Assembly (NCBI RefSeq): GCF_018446385.1
Contig: NC_056001.1
Location: forward strand, 7,893,600 to 7,957,599
DNA: 64,000 bases
Source: Zingiber officinale
Lineage: Eukaryota; Streptophyta; Magnoliopsida; Zingiberales; Zingiberaceae
Reading direction: 5' to 3'
The notes under the pieces were generated by a model. That model was not told the DNA's origin and searched no databases. It saw nothing but the letters and a program-made list of their open reading frames with translations. Of this stretch, positions 48,214 through 61,000 are shown in pieces; the first letter of the stretch is position 1, and every line of letters starts with the position of its first letter. The position numbers were made by a program, and so were the translations under genes.

Positions 48214-51200
48214 AGGGCAACAACAACAACAACCAAGCCTTTTCCCACTAGGTGGGGGCGGCTGTATAAATCCTTTTACGCCATTGAGCTCTATCTCCTA
48301 TTATATCATCATCTATATTTAAATAAATTTTATCTTGTTTTATTGTTGCTAACCAAGTCTTTTTTAGTCTTCCTCTTCCTCGTTTGATATGCATGTTTAT
48401 CATAGTTTCACATCACCTAACTGAAGCATTTATTGGCCATCTAAGTACATGTTCGTACCATCTTAAACGTGTCTCTCGGAGTTTTTCCTCAATAGATGCA
48501 ACTCCGACTTTCTCTCTAATGCTCTCATTTCTTATTTTGCCCATCCTTGTATATCCACACATCCACCTTAACATCCTCATCTCTGCAACTCTCATCTTCT
48601 GCTCATGTGCTCGAGTCATAGCCCTACATTCAGCTCCATATAACATAACAGGTCTAACTGCGATTTTATAAAACTTACCTTTAAGTTTAAGAGGTACTTT
48701 ACGGTCACATAAAACACTCGACGCTCTCCTCCATTTCACCCATCCTGCTTATATTTTATGTAAGACATCTCTCTCAATCCCTCCATCATTTTGCAAAAAT
48801 GATCCTAAATATTTAAATCTCTCGGTTCCGGGCAACTCGTCCTCTCCTATCTTAACAATTGTTTCATTACTTCTAATATTGCTAAACTTAAATTCCATAT
48901 ATTCTGTCTTTAATCTACTAAGCTTAAAACCTTTCCCTTCTAGTGTTTCCCTTCAAGATTCTAGTTTAGCATTTACTCCTTCATGTGTCTCATCTACTAA
49001 AATAATATCATCTGCAAACAACATGTACCATGGTACTGTGTCATGAATGTGCGCAGTGAGTTCATCCATAATTAGTGTAAAAAGATAGGGACTTAGAGCT
49101 GATCCTTGATGTACCCCTATCTTTATTGGAAATGCTTTAGTTACTCCGCTTGAAGTCTTTACTCTGGTCGTTACATCCTCATACATATCTTTAATTAGTT
49201 TAATATATGTTACGCTAACACCTCTCTTTTCTAAAATTCTCCATATAATTTCTCTTGGGACTCTATCATAAGCTTTTTCTAAATCAATGAATACCATGTG
49301 TAGATCTTATTTTTGCTCCCGATATTTTTCAATTAATTGTCTAAGAAAATGTATAGCTTCTATTATCGACCTTCCAAGCATGAACCCAAATTGATTTTCT
49401 GTCACTGTGGTCTCCTTCCTTAATCTTTTTTCTATTACTTTTTCCCAAAGTTTCATAGTATGACTCATTAGTTTAAGACCCCTATAGTTTACACAATTTG
49501 TACGTCACCCTTGTTCTTATATAAGGGAACTAGAGTACTTATCCTCCATTGATCAGGCATTTTTTTCGTTTTCAATATCATGTTAAATAATTTTATAAGT
49601 TATTCAATACTTTGTTTTCCTAAACACTTCCATACCTCTATCGGAATATCATCTGGTCCAACAGCTTTTCCATTGTGCATTTCATTTAAAGTTTGTTTTA
49701 CTTCTGAAGTTTGAATTCTACGATAAAAATTAAAATTTCTATGCTCATTTGACCTAATTAAAGTACCTAAGTTAAGTTGGTCACCTAAACCTCATTAAAA
49801 AGTTGATGAAAATACCTCTTCCACCGCTCTTTTATTTCTCCATCATTTACTAATACCCTATTACATTCATCTTTAATACATTTTATTTGGCTAAGATCTC
49901 TTGTTTTCCTTTCTCTCATTTAGCTATTCTATAAATGTCTCTTTCCCCTTCTTTTGTATCCAATTTTTGATATAATCGTTCAAAAGTTTCATTTTTTGCT
50001 TCACGCACTACTTTCTTAGCTTCTTTCTTGGCTATTGTATATTTTTTTAAGTTTTCCTCGTTCTTACAAATATATAATTCCTTATAAGTTATTCGTTTTT
50101 CCTTCACTTTCTCTTGTACTTTCTCATTCCACCATCAAGATTCTTTACTTAGTGGTGCATGTCCCTTTGACTCACCGAGTGCACTCTTACTACTATTTTC
50201 AACTTTGATACCATCTTATCCCATGTTGTATTAGAGTCATCGTATATTTCACCTAATGCTTGTACTTCTACCTTCTCCTTAAATATATTTTGCTTCCCAT
50301 TCTTTAACTTCCACCACTTAATTCTAGGAATTGTATATATTTTCTTTCTATTGATACTATGTTTGAGGCGTATATCCAACACTAATATCCTATGTTGGGT
50401 AGTTAAGCTTTCTCCAGGGATGACTTTGCAATCTTTACAAATCTTTCTATCCTTCTTCCTAACCATAAGAAAGTCAATTTGTGATTTATTATTCCCACTT
50501 TTGAATGTGACTAAGTGTTCTTCTCTTTTCTTAAAAAACGTATTAGCTAATATAAGGTCATATGCTATCGCAAAATCTAATATAGTTTTCCCTTCCTCAT
50601 TCCTCGTTCCAAACCCATAACTCCCATGTACTCTCTCATATTCCTCATTTTTTACTTCAACATGCCCATTTAAATCACCTCCTATTAAAATCATTTCATT
50701 TGGTGGAATATTTTGTAATATTTCATCTAAGTCCTCCCAAAACCTTGATTTGGTAGTTTCATCTAATCCTATTTGTGGTGCATATACGCTAATTATGTTC
50801 ATAGTTTCTTTCACCACTATTATCTTAGGGCTATAATTCTATCCCTTTTTCTAACTACTCCTACAGCTTCATCGTTTAACAAATTATCTACAATAATACC
50901 ACTCCATTTCTCGCTTTACTCTTTCCAGTGTACCATAACTTAAAACCCGAGTTCTCTATCATCTTTGCCTTCTCGCCTGTCCATTTTGTCTCTTGTACAC
51001 ACAAAATACTAATTTTTCTCCTAATCATCATATCTACTACCTTCATTGATTTACCAGTGAGAATTCCTATGTTTCATGTTCCAAATCTTAGATTATTAGT
51101 TTTCCTATCATATTTATTTTTATCCAACGTATGGTGTGAGAACTCTTGCCTATTTAACACTACACCCAAGTTCTCATGGAGATGTAGCGGTCCTTGCTGA

Positions 51201-51450
51201 GACGTTACAGTCGGACCCTGTAACGCGAACTCTTGCATATTTAGCACTACACCCGAGTTCTGGAGATGTAGCGGTCCTTGCCGAGACGTTACAGTCGGAC
51301 CCTGCAACGCGTTCCTTCCGGGGAACAACCTAGCATTAGCACAATAGTTTAATGGATTCATTCATTGAATATTTGTCATAGTTTGACGCTGGCTGACAAC
51401 TTAACGCAACCCTCCTTCTTTATCCGAGCTTGGGGCCGGCCATAACCGGT
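48214..51450 (-). mobile_element. Nearly full-length decayed RTE-clade LINE
   Basis: Minus strand, 5' end near 51450 and 3' end at the (TTG)n tail (48214-48231 reads CAACAACAACAACAAC on plus). From 5' to 3' it has a 5' leader with a tandem duplication, an endonuclease (50817-50149: ISVYAPQ, GGDLNGHV, IDFLMVR), a linker (50107-49916), reverse transcriptase (49297-48953: [31 protein letters not shown]) and a C-terminal region (48739-48413: YGAECRAMTRAHEQKMR, MLRWMCGYTR). The reading frame is split into at least four pieces by stops and shifts, so it is dead. It is antisense to the CYCLOPS remnant and ends at that gene's first exon. Confidence 0.88.
51125..51310 (-). repeat. Tandem duplication in the LINE 5' leader
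   Basis: Two units of about 85-90 bases, each with GCGGTCCTTGC(C/T)GAGACGTTA, CAGTCGGACCCTG and ACTCTTGC(A/C)TATTTA. Leader repeats of this sort often carry promoter activity in LINEs (inference). Confidence 0.8.
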
Positions 51451-54400
51451 CGTCATGGGCGGAGTTTTCCAGACATGCTTAGAAGCTCAACTAAGGAGAT
51501 TCTGAGTTCTTTTATCGATAATCCAATTGGGAGCTGTGCGCCAAACATGGAGATGCTAGGATACAGGACTGCATTGCAAATCTGTAGAGAAGACAGTGAG
51601 GAGCTCTTTACCGCATGGCTGATGAATGGAGAGGTCCGAATAAGGCTTAAACCTGTTCATATTTACATCTTAATGAGTTAATCTTGTTCTACTTTGATGA
51701 TGGAAAGACAATTGCCCCTTGGCTTTAAAGCACTGAAATGGACAAAGTTGTTAGGCATAAAAAAGGGTTGCAAACAATTGCTCGTGCAGCCTAACAAAAA
51801 ATTGCCGTATCATAAAAAACACACTATCTTGGTAATATAACTTTTTATCAGTGGTAGAATCAAGTATATATAGGTAATGAGTAGCCATGTTGATTTAGGA
51901 TCAAAGATGTGTGGTAATTCAATGAAGAATCGTAAGTTCAACCGACTTTGGTCTTAACTCAATATGTTGGATACAATCAGTTCAACTGATTGAATTGTGG
52001 ACATAATCTTTCCAGATAGTGATTCTATCACAAGGGTGTTCCAAAATAAAAGTGGTGTCCAGCAAAGAAAACATCATCAGCTCATTCAATGACAGTTTGT
52101 CATGAATTTCACCTGTATTGGCACCATGTAGAAACATATAGTACTCGCATGTTATGTATTATTGTAAACCATCATTGCATAGCAAAGTAATGAAGTAATC
52201 AGCTGAATTGACATAGCTAGTAATTTATGGAGTTATTTTTTGGCCACAGGAGTTTACTTCATACTTTGTCAACTTGCATCTTTGTCTGACTACTTAAGAT
52301 TTCAGTTCAAAGTGTTTAAGATAAATATTTCTCTGACTTACCTGGTTTCACACATTTGCTTGATCATTTTCTAGATTCCTGGCCGGTTTATGGATTTCCG
52401 GCTCGAACCCCCCGAAACCACTTGATTTGGGCTCAGTCCGCGCATGCATGTAGGCCCCCTTAACTTTGCTAAGCAAGGATGGAAGGGGTCCATATATAAG
52501 GCCTTCCAACCTTCTTTACTTAGCAATATGGAACTAAATACATACATATGCATTACCAAAAAAAATAACTTGAATTAAAACTCAACATAAGCATAGTCTG
52601 CGAAGGAACATTGTGAACTCTTGCACAATTACAAGGTATCTAAATTACCTTGTGGAGTAAAGCAATAGAGACAATATTCATATTGTTGAAACTTTTTCTT
52701 ATGTGCATTTTTTGTGTCATTTTTTTTTTCCGGCAGGAGGAGGTATGTTGCCATGCAAAACCAGATGCAAGCTATTATAGAGTCTCAAAATAACAGCACA
52801 ATACTAGGTGTTGCAAAAGGACCGACAATGCTTAGAAATGAATTCTGCGATGCGTCCATGGTTGAAACTGGCACTCATGTTCAGACGTTTATGTCTCTCT
52901 CCGATTCAGCTACTTCTCCTTTTGATACTCTTTCAGTGGCAGCAGTAGACCCAAATTCTTCTGCTGTCAGCATACTCAATGGCTCACTGAAAAATAAAAG
53001 GCTTTCTAGAGAAGTAACTTCCAATGAGATTTCAAATATTCAACCAGAAGTAAATCACATATGCAATCAAGGCATCCAAAATGAGATCTACTGGCCAATG
53101 AATTTCATTTGGTATCATCTATTTCAGAGCAGAATTCGATGACAAAAGTTGAGATATCGTTGGAGCCAAATACTGAAGCATTTCTTAGTCCAGTAAATCA
53201 GTTCAGAACTGGGACAGTGTCTCAAGAACCATCACAGAGTGGATCATCTACCACAGTGCTCGCCTTCTCCACTGGCTTTGATGCATGTGATGATCTTGTC
53301 AATTCAGCACAAACTAATTCCATTTGTGAGAGTACCAAAAGGCCTATAGGAGGTCAAAATTGGAATCATAAATCCGTAGGTATGTTGCAATTCTATCACT
53401 TATGTGTTTTAGAGGCTAGAGGCTTGTTCTTATTATGGTAGCAAAAAGGTGGAATCCGTCATCCCAGCGGCCCCACACAGTCGGGCTCACGACCATCTGT
53501 GAGGAAGTAAATCGGGAAGCTGTAGTTGGCCACTACGGGAGGGTTTTAAAAAATTGTCACTAAAGGCTTTGGTGATAACAATATCAAATTCTTTTTCAAC
53601 TAATATTTGTTGTAACATAATTTGAATTTCTCATATTGGTACAGTATGCGTCTAATTTGCCCCCACAAAACCTCTCATCTTTGTATCTTTTGTTGTAGAT
53701 TATGGAGAAAACATGTTACAAAACAATGTGAAGGATGACAGAAAGGTATGCGATTTTCTATGGGTGAAGTTATATCTTATTGTACTACTTGTTCATAGGC
53801 GGATTTCTGAATATCGTAACTTAATCACATAGCGTCCAATTTACTTTCACAGAAAGGAAATTTAATTCGGTTGGGATCAGTTAATTCCTCAGTAATTTCT
53901 GGTATGGTTCAGCTGATTCTCAATTTTTGCAACCTTTTTCTTGAAAAAAGTTTAATTCTTATACATTCTCTAATAGTTATCTGCAATCCACAGTCCTCCA
54001 TCGAAGGTTTGTCCATTTCAAAATACATATACCAATTTTATAGCGATGCCCCATTGACTTGCATTGGCCGCGCCTCTCAACCCTTCTTTTTTCTAGTCAT
54101 CTTGTCTAACCAGAGAAGTTATGCAGAAGACAAGGGCCATCCTACAAAGAAGCGCCTGGTCGAGCTTTCAAGGAAGTATGTTGCCAATAACTTGAACTTG
54201 TAATCATCCTTATTTTTTCACAAGTACTGAAATTGAGGTTATAATTTGCTAAAACTGAGCCCTGAGGTTCCCATTGTCTTCAAGTACTGCATATGAAGTT
54301 GATATCTCCTGTAGTCTACTGTCAATAACATTTTACTACCAGAAATTTTTAAATTTTGTTTAATCTCATCATTCAGAATGGCAAGGCAAAAGAGAGAAGT

Positions 54401-54504
54401 TTGGCACCTGCTTTGCCGTCAGATATGCAAGCAGTTCTTAAGCGCTGCGAAACGCTTGAGAAGGAAGTTAGATCGCTGAAACTTAACCTCTCATTTATGA
54501 ATAG
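51440..54504 (+). pseudogene. CYCLOPS: CYCLOPS/IPD3 symbiosis transcription factor, decayed copy
   Basis: Six exon remnants match CYCLOPS in order: about 51450-51631 (GRSFPDMLRSS...SFIDNPIGSCAPNMEMLGYR, then REDSEELFTAWLMNGE), 52737-53379 (RRRYVAMQ...EPSQSGSSTTV, TGFDACDD), 53699-53745 (ENMLQNNVKDDRK), 53853-53901 (KGNLIRLGS), 54127-54175 (EDKGHPTKKRLVELSRK) and 54377-54504 (AKERSLAPALPSDMQ, then LKRCETLEKEVRSLKLNLSF). CYCLOPS is a nuclear CCaMK target that activates RAM1 and NIN in mycorrhiza and nodulation. Here no in-frame start ATG remains; the exon between 51631 and 52737, which should hold the MTRSRSSEL phosphosite, and the last coiled-coil exon were not found; the frame shifts near 53.09 kb and again at 54.38 kb; and the nuclear signal KKRRVERSRK is KKRLVELSRK. 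Most splice sites survive, so decay looks recent. Confidence 0.88.
51632..52736. other. Space where a CYCLOPS exon is expected but absent
   Basis: No sequence resembling the ISSEL...LLLAKAWF...MTRSRSSELR exon was seen on either strand. A repeat-like block (52370-52560) with TCCATATATAAGGCC sits here. Deletion or replacement is likely. Confidence 0.6.
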
Positions 54505-54879
54505 GTATGTAAGTAGGATTCTTTCTTTTATAGTTGTCTAGATTAAGTCAAACTCTTTAGTTCTGTTATTACTAGTAAATCATTTTTTAGTTAATAAAAG
54601 TTTGCGTTCTATGCCATGTGAATTGCAACTTAATTAATCCTTTAAGAACTTTGTTCATTTTAATTGTGTATTATAATGATATGTTCAGGTCAAAATTTTT
54701 ATGATTTTACCCTTAAATTTTACCTAAACGATGTTATGTCAATGGAAATATCTTATATCCTTTTAAACTCATGATTTTTTTCATATCTTTCCAATATGAG
54801 ACTTTAATTGCATCCCAATAATTCTCCTCTCAAACGAAGGATCATAATTACTCTCGAAGTTTGGGTCTCTCTGCAAGTA

Positions 54880-55400
54880 TTAGGTTATTCTTGACTTGCT
54901 CCGGACCTTCCCCGTAAGTATTCGATCATCCTGATCTGCTTCGGGTCTCTCCATGAGCATTCGATCATCCTAACCTACTCCGAGCCTCCCCGCGAGCATC
55001 CAGTCACCTTGACCTGTTACGGGCATTCCTACAAGCATTCAATTACCTTGACCTACTTCGGGTCTCCCTACGAGTATTCGGTTACTTTGACCTGCTTCGG
55101 ACCTCCCTACGAGTATTCGGTTACCTTGACCTGCGTCGGACCTCTTCACGAGCATTTGATCACCCTGACTTACTCTGGACCTTTTCCGGAAGTATTCGGT
55201 AACCTTGACTTGCTCCTGGCCTCTCGAAGAGCATCCCGTCACCTTGACCTACTCTGGCCTCCCTACGAACATTCGATCACCTTGACTTGCTCCGGACCTC
55301 CCCATGAGTATCCGATCATCCTGACTTGTTCCGGGGCCTCCTCGCAAACATCCGGTCAACCTGACATGCTCCAGGCCTACTCTCAACTTCAAGGTCACCC
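54880..55400. repeat. About 45-bp minisatellite
   Basis: About eleven degenerate units of the form CGAGCATTCGATCACC TTGACCTGCTCCGGACCTCCC. The unit length is near a multiple of three, so an open frame of repeated SVTLTCFGPPYEY runs through it; this is not evidence of a gene. It ends in CATGACTGGGATACCATTTATTAG. Confidence 0.85.
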
Positions 55401-56149
55401 CACATGACATCTGATCTGTGCCATGACTGGGATACCATTTATTAGAACTGAAAGATGTTTATATATTTATATAATAATATAATATTATTCACTTTGTATC
55501 TAAACCCTCGTGACTTTATTCTTAGACTCTTTTCAAAAAAATCTTATGTGAATATTTTTTAAATATTTCATCTTTCTCATATTTGTTCAATCTAAAACTG
55601 TCCCAATAATTTTATTGTTACAAACAATGCCAGGAAAGATGCTAACTAACTGGCAGCTGGTGATTGCTTCCTTAATACTTTCACCTGCGAAAACATTTGA
55701 GTAGATTCAGTGTCAAGACCTAAATATACTTTCACTAAAGAAAAGGATTTATCTGTATTTCTGAAACTATGAAATTGGACAGCACTGATTGCTTAACTGA
55801 GTTCAGCTATAAGGTGATGTACCACCTATGAATTATATTGTCAATATGATATAATTTTTGTTATTTAATTAAATATTCATGCACAGAAACAAAAATTTTG
55901 GTATGCGCCGCCGCATGCTAAGGACTATAATGTTGTGTGACATATTATAATACGAAGGTATGAGACTTGATACCGTTAATTATTATGGCAAATAATGATA
56001 ATAATTCTTGTTATTTAATTCAATATTCGTGATTACGTTGATGCTGACCCAATGCAACTAATTGACCCGCGGACGATAAGCGACAAAAAAAACTGACGTG
56101 GAATTTTAGAAATCGACGGGGGAACCGTTTAGCTTAGAATAAGTCCGGG
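55401..56149. other. Intergenic, no gene seen
   Basis: AT-rich sequence after the minisatellite. I looked here for the missing CYCLOPS coiled-coil exon (KDSEQTKQIEEL) and did not find it. Confidence 0.45.
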
Positions 56150-58032
56150 GGAGCAACATACCAAAAGAGTGTGGGGATAAATTGGACAGCTTCCGTCCCT
56201 CGCTCGCACCTCCCCCATTTGTTCCTCCGTCGACGGCACGATTTCAGGAACGGTCTGCTGGAAGGCCGCCAGGTACCGATCTCCATCGAATTTGGTGTTG
56301 TTTGTTTATGTTAGATCTTGGTCGTCTATACTCGATTTGATTTACGGGGCAGTTGCTTGTTGATTGAAACCCTAGGGTTAATCTGGTTCGGAGGTCTGAT
56401 GGTCGTTTGAGGTTTGGAGATTTAAATTATGATTCGCTGAAGGATTAGGGTTTCGATCTTTCGGAGAATTTAGTTGATTTGAGGGGCTATCGTGTTTCGA
56501 GCGATTCGGAGTTGGTTCGATGATACCTGGTAGAGGTTGAGTTTTGAAAATAATTATCAATGGATTTGATTAGAGGGCTCGGATTTTTTTTGATTATATA
56601 GGTTATCGATGCTGAACGTCAGGTTTGCTATAAACATATGCTGATGACTTCTAAGGATATGCCCGTGCTGTTTGAATGTTTCCCGTTGCGGTCAAGTTTC
56701 TATATTTTGGATAGATTGCTAGTTCATCTGTAGTTTTCACGTTGATAATCTTAGCACCTTTTCTCTTGTACTCTTGTAAGCATGATTTTTTTTTTCATAT
56801 CAATAATGTAATACCGGTCGCATGCTTAATTTAGTGTGCCTAATTTTGTATAATTTTTTTTTGTCATGTTTCCATGATCATGTTATTTTATAATTTCCTG
56901 TGGTATCTTCTACACTAGTAATGACTCCATGATCCGTTAGAAACATAACTAATTAACAGGAACAGCTGCATATCACTTTATTCTGAAATACATGTTTGAG
57001 TTGCTCTGATTTGGCATTCAAACATATCTTTGAGGTGCATTCATGCAATTGTGTATTATTTCTTCAGCAGGGATTTTTGTGTCCGTATCTCTGATAACTA
57101 TATATATATATCACATTCTCTCCTTTTTGGTCAGGTCACACAGTGTATTCTACTGCTATAGTGATACTTGACGGATGGCGCAAGTGTACTCTTGGCTGAG
57201 TTTTATTAAGTTCCGAGTTTTGTTCCTTGATGGAGTTATTGATTGGCGACTTTCTGCTAATGGAGACTTTATTCTCACCTCTTTGATGAACTGCACATAG
57301 AATCACACATCCAATCTACAGTACCAAGAGGCTGGCGTTCCGATTTTCTTTGAAGTTGGGGTAGTGTTTGCATTGCTGCCTTATTACTGGACTTCTTGCC
57401 TTTGCATGTATGCAGCACACTTTCTATCAACAACTTTGGCATCTTCTTTTTATCTTACATGGCCACTACAGCCTTTGCGAGAGCCTATTTGAAAGTCATG
57501 AAACCACTGCATGAAAATTATACTGCTGGTATGTTTTTCTCTGCTACTGTATTCTATTTTCATAATAGGGTAATCTCAACTAATTAAATTGTGAAATTTT
57601 CTAATTTTTGCCTTGTTCTCTCAGGTGTCTTTCACTAGCTCTTTCATTGCCCTGTCCCCTTTTCTTCTATCGACTTTTCTCTGTTTCACTTACTGCTTCG
57701 ACTTTTATCAAGAATGGAGTCAATAAACAATCGATAAGTTGATCAAATTTCACCATAAACTTTGGTGCACTTCTCCAGTGTGCTGGTTGATACTATTTAT
57801 TCGAAGTATCTGTTTATTGTCCTTGAGACTGCAGTGGGACAACAATCTCTCGTACATTTTGGCCTATATGTTAGAATGTTTTTGGATCTTCTGTGTCAGT
57901 TTGAACTCTCAACAAGTATCTCAATGCTCTTAGAAGCTCTTCCTGAGAAGTGCTTGTCTGTAGTGGGAACACACTCATTGTTGCACACGCATCCTTCTTT
58001 TGACTAGGACAATAAAAAGTGCACAGTCAAGG
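56150..58032 (+). promoter_or_regulatory. Promoter and 5' UTR region of the CDKF-4 gene
   Basis: A GC-richer block at about 56190-56272 ends in GCCGCCAG/GTACCG, a good first-exon end for a non-coding 5' exon, followed by long AT-rich introns. The exact transcription start and the number of leader exons cannot be fixed. Short frames inside are not supported. Confidence 0.45.
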
Positions 58033-61000
58033 ATGGATAGGTGAGTTCCACATTATAGTGTTTTTCTAGGCTAGCAATATTGAATTGTATTTACTTGGAC
58101 TTTTTAATCCTACAGGTACAAATTAATCAAGGAAGTTGGAGATGGAACTTTTGGGACTGTTTGGCGGGCAATAAACAAGCAAAGTGGTGAAGTGGTGTGT
58201 TGTCCTTTGAGAATTAAGAGGCTTCTATGTTTTCTTTTAATTTGCATTATAATGCTACACTGTTGAGAATAAAAACATATTACTTTATTGTGCCATTCAA
58301 ATCTCTTGCACATTATTCTTTAGCCCACTTTATATGGTCAAACCGTACAACTTTATATGTTCTATTTATGTTGTTTCTGTATTTCTAGAGTCATGCAGCT
58401 GAACAATTTACTGTGGTTTAATGTTTAATCAATCAAAATTAGTTGTCATCTTTGACTACATTACTAAATGTTATTGGAAAAATGGTTATTGTTCTGACCA
58501 TTTGCATCCACAGGTTGCTATTAAGAAGTTGAAAAGAAAGTATTACTCATGGGAGGAGTGTTTGAATCTACGGGAAGTAAAGGTAATTTTGTGTAGTATA
58601 TTTATGCAATATAAATGGTCCTCTTTAGTTTTCTCATCAAGATGCATGATTTCCAGTCTTTGCGAAGGTTAAATCATCCAAACATTGTCAAACTCAAGGA
58701 GGTGATTAGAGATAGTGATATGTTGCACCTAGTATTTGAGTACATGGTATGATTATTCTCTATCTTTGCTTGTCAGAGTTTACCTACTAGGGTCTGAATA
58801 AAGTTTGCTTCAAACAGGACTGCAACCTCTACCAGCTTATGAAAGAAAGGGGCAAACCCTTTTCAAATGTTGAAATTCGAAATTGGTGTTTTCAAATCTT
58901 TCGAGCATTAGCTTACATGCACCAGCATGGTTATTTTCATCGTGACCTAAAGCCTGGTACCGCTCACATTTTCTATATTTTATGAAGGTTGAATTTGTTG
59001 CCATAGAAAAGCTTGTATGCCACCATATATTTGAGGTCCTTTTGGATAATAGTGAAAGATATGCATAATATTGTTTAATTTGCAAGTCAATCATGCATGG
59101 ATTAGTATTTTCATTCACATATTTCAGATTTTTAATTTTTTATGCTAATTAAGCAGTACCAAGCTAATTTGAAATTCGATAATAGATATGAAATACTCAT
59201 AATTCATTACAAAAGATTATATTATCTTTGAAAGATTAGCTTTGTTGAAGTTAGCATTCTGTTAAACTAGATTATGACCTTTGCAGAGAACTTATTGGTA
59301 ATTAAGAACCTTGTGAAGATAGCAGATTTTGGCCTTGCTCGTGAAGTTCATTCGAAGCCACCATTCACAGAATATGTTTCAACACGCTGGTAAGCATGAT
59401 TGTGACATGCACTTGTGATCTTATGTTTTTTTATTTTCACGTGCTTTGGTTGTGGTGATGTCATAGGTATCGAGCTCCAGAAGTTTTGCTTCAATCTTCT
59501 ATTTACAGTTCTGCAGTTGGTTAGTGAACTAAATCCAGTATATACATCTAATCAACTTTGTTTTTATATGAAATTATTATATTATTCAAATGTCAGATAT
59601 GTGGGCAATGGGAGCTATCATGGCTGAACTTTTCACACTTCGTCCCCTTTTTCCTGGATTGAGGTACTCGTCAACTTGGTACATTTTCTTTGTTAACTAT
59701 AAAACTTATAATTTCTCCTATCCTATAACTATAAAGGGATATTGTAGACCCTTTGTTGACTAGCTATTTGCGCATTGTTTATTTTGCTAAATGACGGATG
59801 CTTTAGGTGAATTTGAACTTTCTGTAGAGGTTAAGTAGTTTTAAGTGTCCAGCTAAATTGATATAGCCTTTAATTTCATTGATTGATGTCTCAACCCCTC
59901 TACCAGCTAATCTATTTGGACTATAATTTTCAGTGAGGCAGATGAGTTATTCAAAATCTGCAATGTTATTGGATCTCCAAATAGGTACTCTTGGTCAGAA
60001 GGACTACAACTTGCAGAAGCAATGAAATATCAGTTCCCACAGGTGTGTTTGTTGTTCTGTAAATTTATTTTTCCCCACTCCAAATACCTTCTGTACAACT
60101 GAATTATTAGGATCACTGGGTTATCATTCTTTTGAGAATTTTTTTAACATTTGTCAATTGGTTTGCACATGGGAGTTGCAAACTTGAGATACTAACATAA
60201 CCTATCTTTGGCGGCAGCATGGCTCTTGTCTTGTTGCTTCTTTGATGATCCTAGGTTTGGTGTCCAGACATGGAAAACATTTGTTTTATGTTTTGCTTTC
60301 TTTGCGTTTTGACTCGAATTGAGAGGAACATTGCTTATATCTATGAAAGCTTGAATAAATTTTGATGTCTTATTTTGACTGCCTTAGTTTGCTGGTATCC
60401 CTCTTTCCGTGCTGATTCCAACAGCCAGCAAGGATGCTATTGACCTTATCTCGGTAAGTCACAAAATGAATAATTCTGCTCTCACTATTGGCAGTTTGAG
60501 ATACGTTGACTTTTTTGGGTCTTCTTGTATTCTAATATCTTCACTTACTTGGCAGTCACTTTGTTCGTGGGACTCCACTAAAAGACCCTCTGCATTGGAG
60601 GTTCTTCACCATTCTTTCTTCCAGGTAATTTATTGCATAGTGATCCTTGTTAAATATTATTTGTCGAACAGAATACTCTGAGAAGCAATAAGATTTATTA
60701 TGTTCATGTTCAACTACTTGCAGTCTTGCTTTCACATACCACCATCACCTCAGTTGAAACCAGAGGGAGTGTACAAAACACCTTCATCAGGTTAAGTCTC
60801 AGATGATTTTATTATTATTAAATTCAATTATTCTCTAATCTTGTAATATTAAGCAGCCATTAAAGGTGCGTTGGTGTCAAAATGTGTTAGAGACCCCTCT
60901 CTTGGGGTTTTATCCAGTACAAGGCTTGCAAGAAACTTTCCGACCCATAGTTCAAATGAGTTTTCAGGGATAGGTGGCCTTCATTGTCCTATCTATTTAT

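Noticed and set aside
48213-51450. LINE as an active element
   Set aside because: The reading frame is split into several pieces by stops and shifts, so it cannot be autonomous.
55009-55407. Repetitive open frame that looks like a repeat protein
   Set aside because: It is an artefact of a minisatellite with a unit length near a multiple of three; both strands stay open and there is no start context or flanking exon support.
57396-57587. Short open frame upstream of the kinase gene
   Set aside because: Lies in the long 5' leader or intron region; no motif or splice support as coding.
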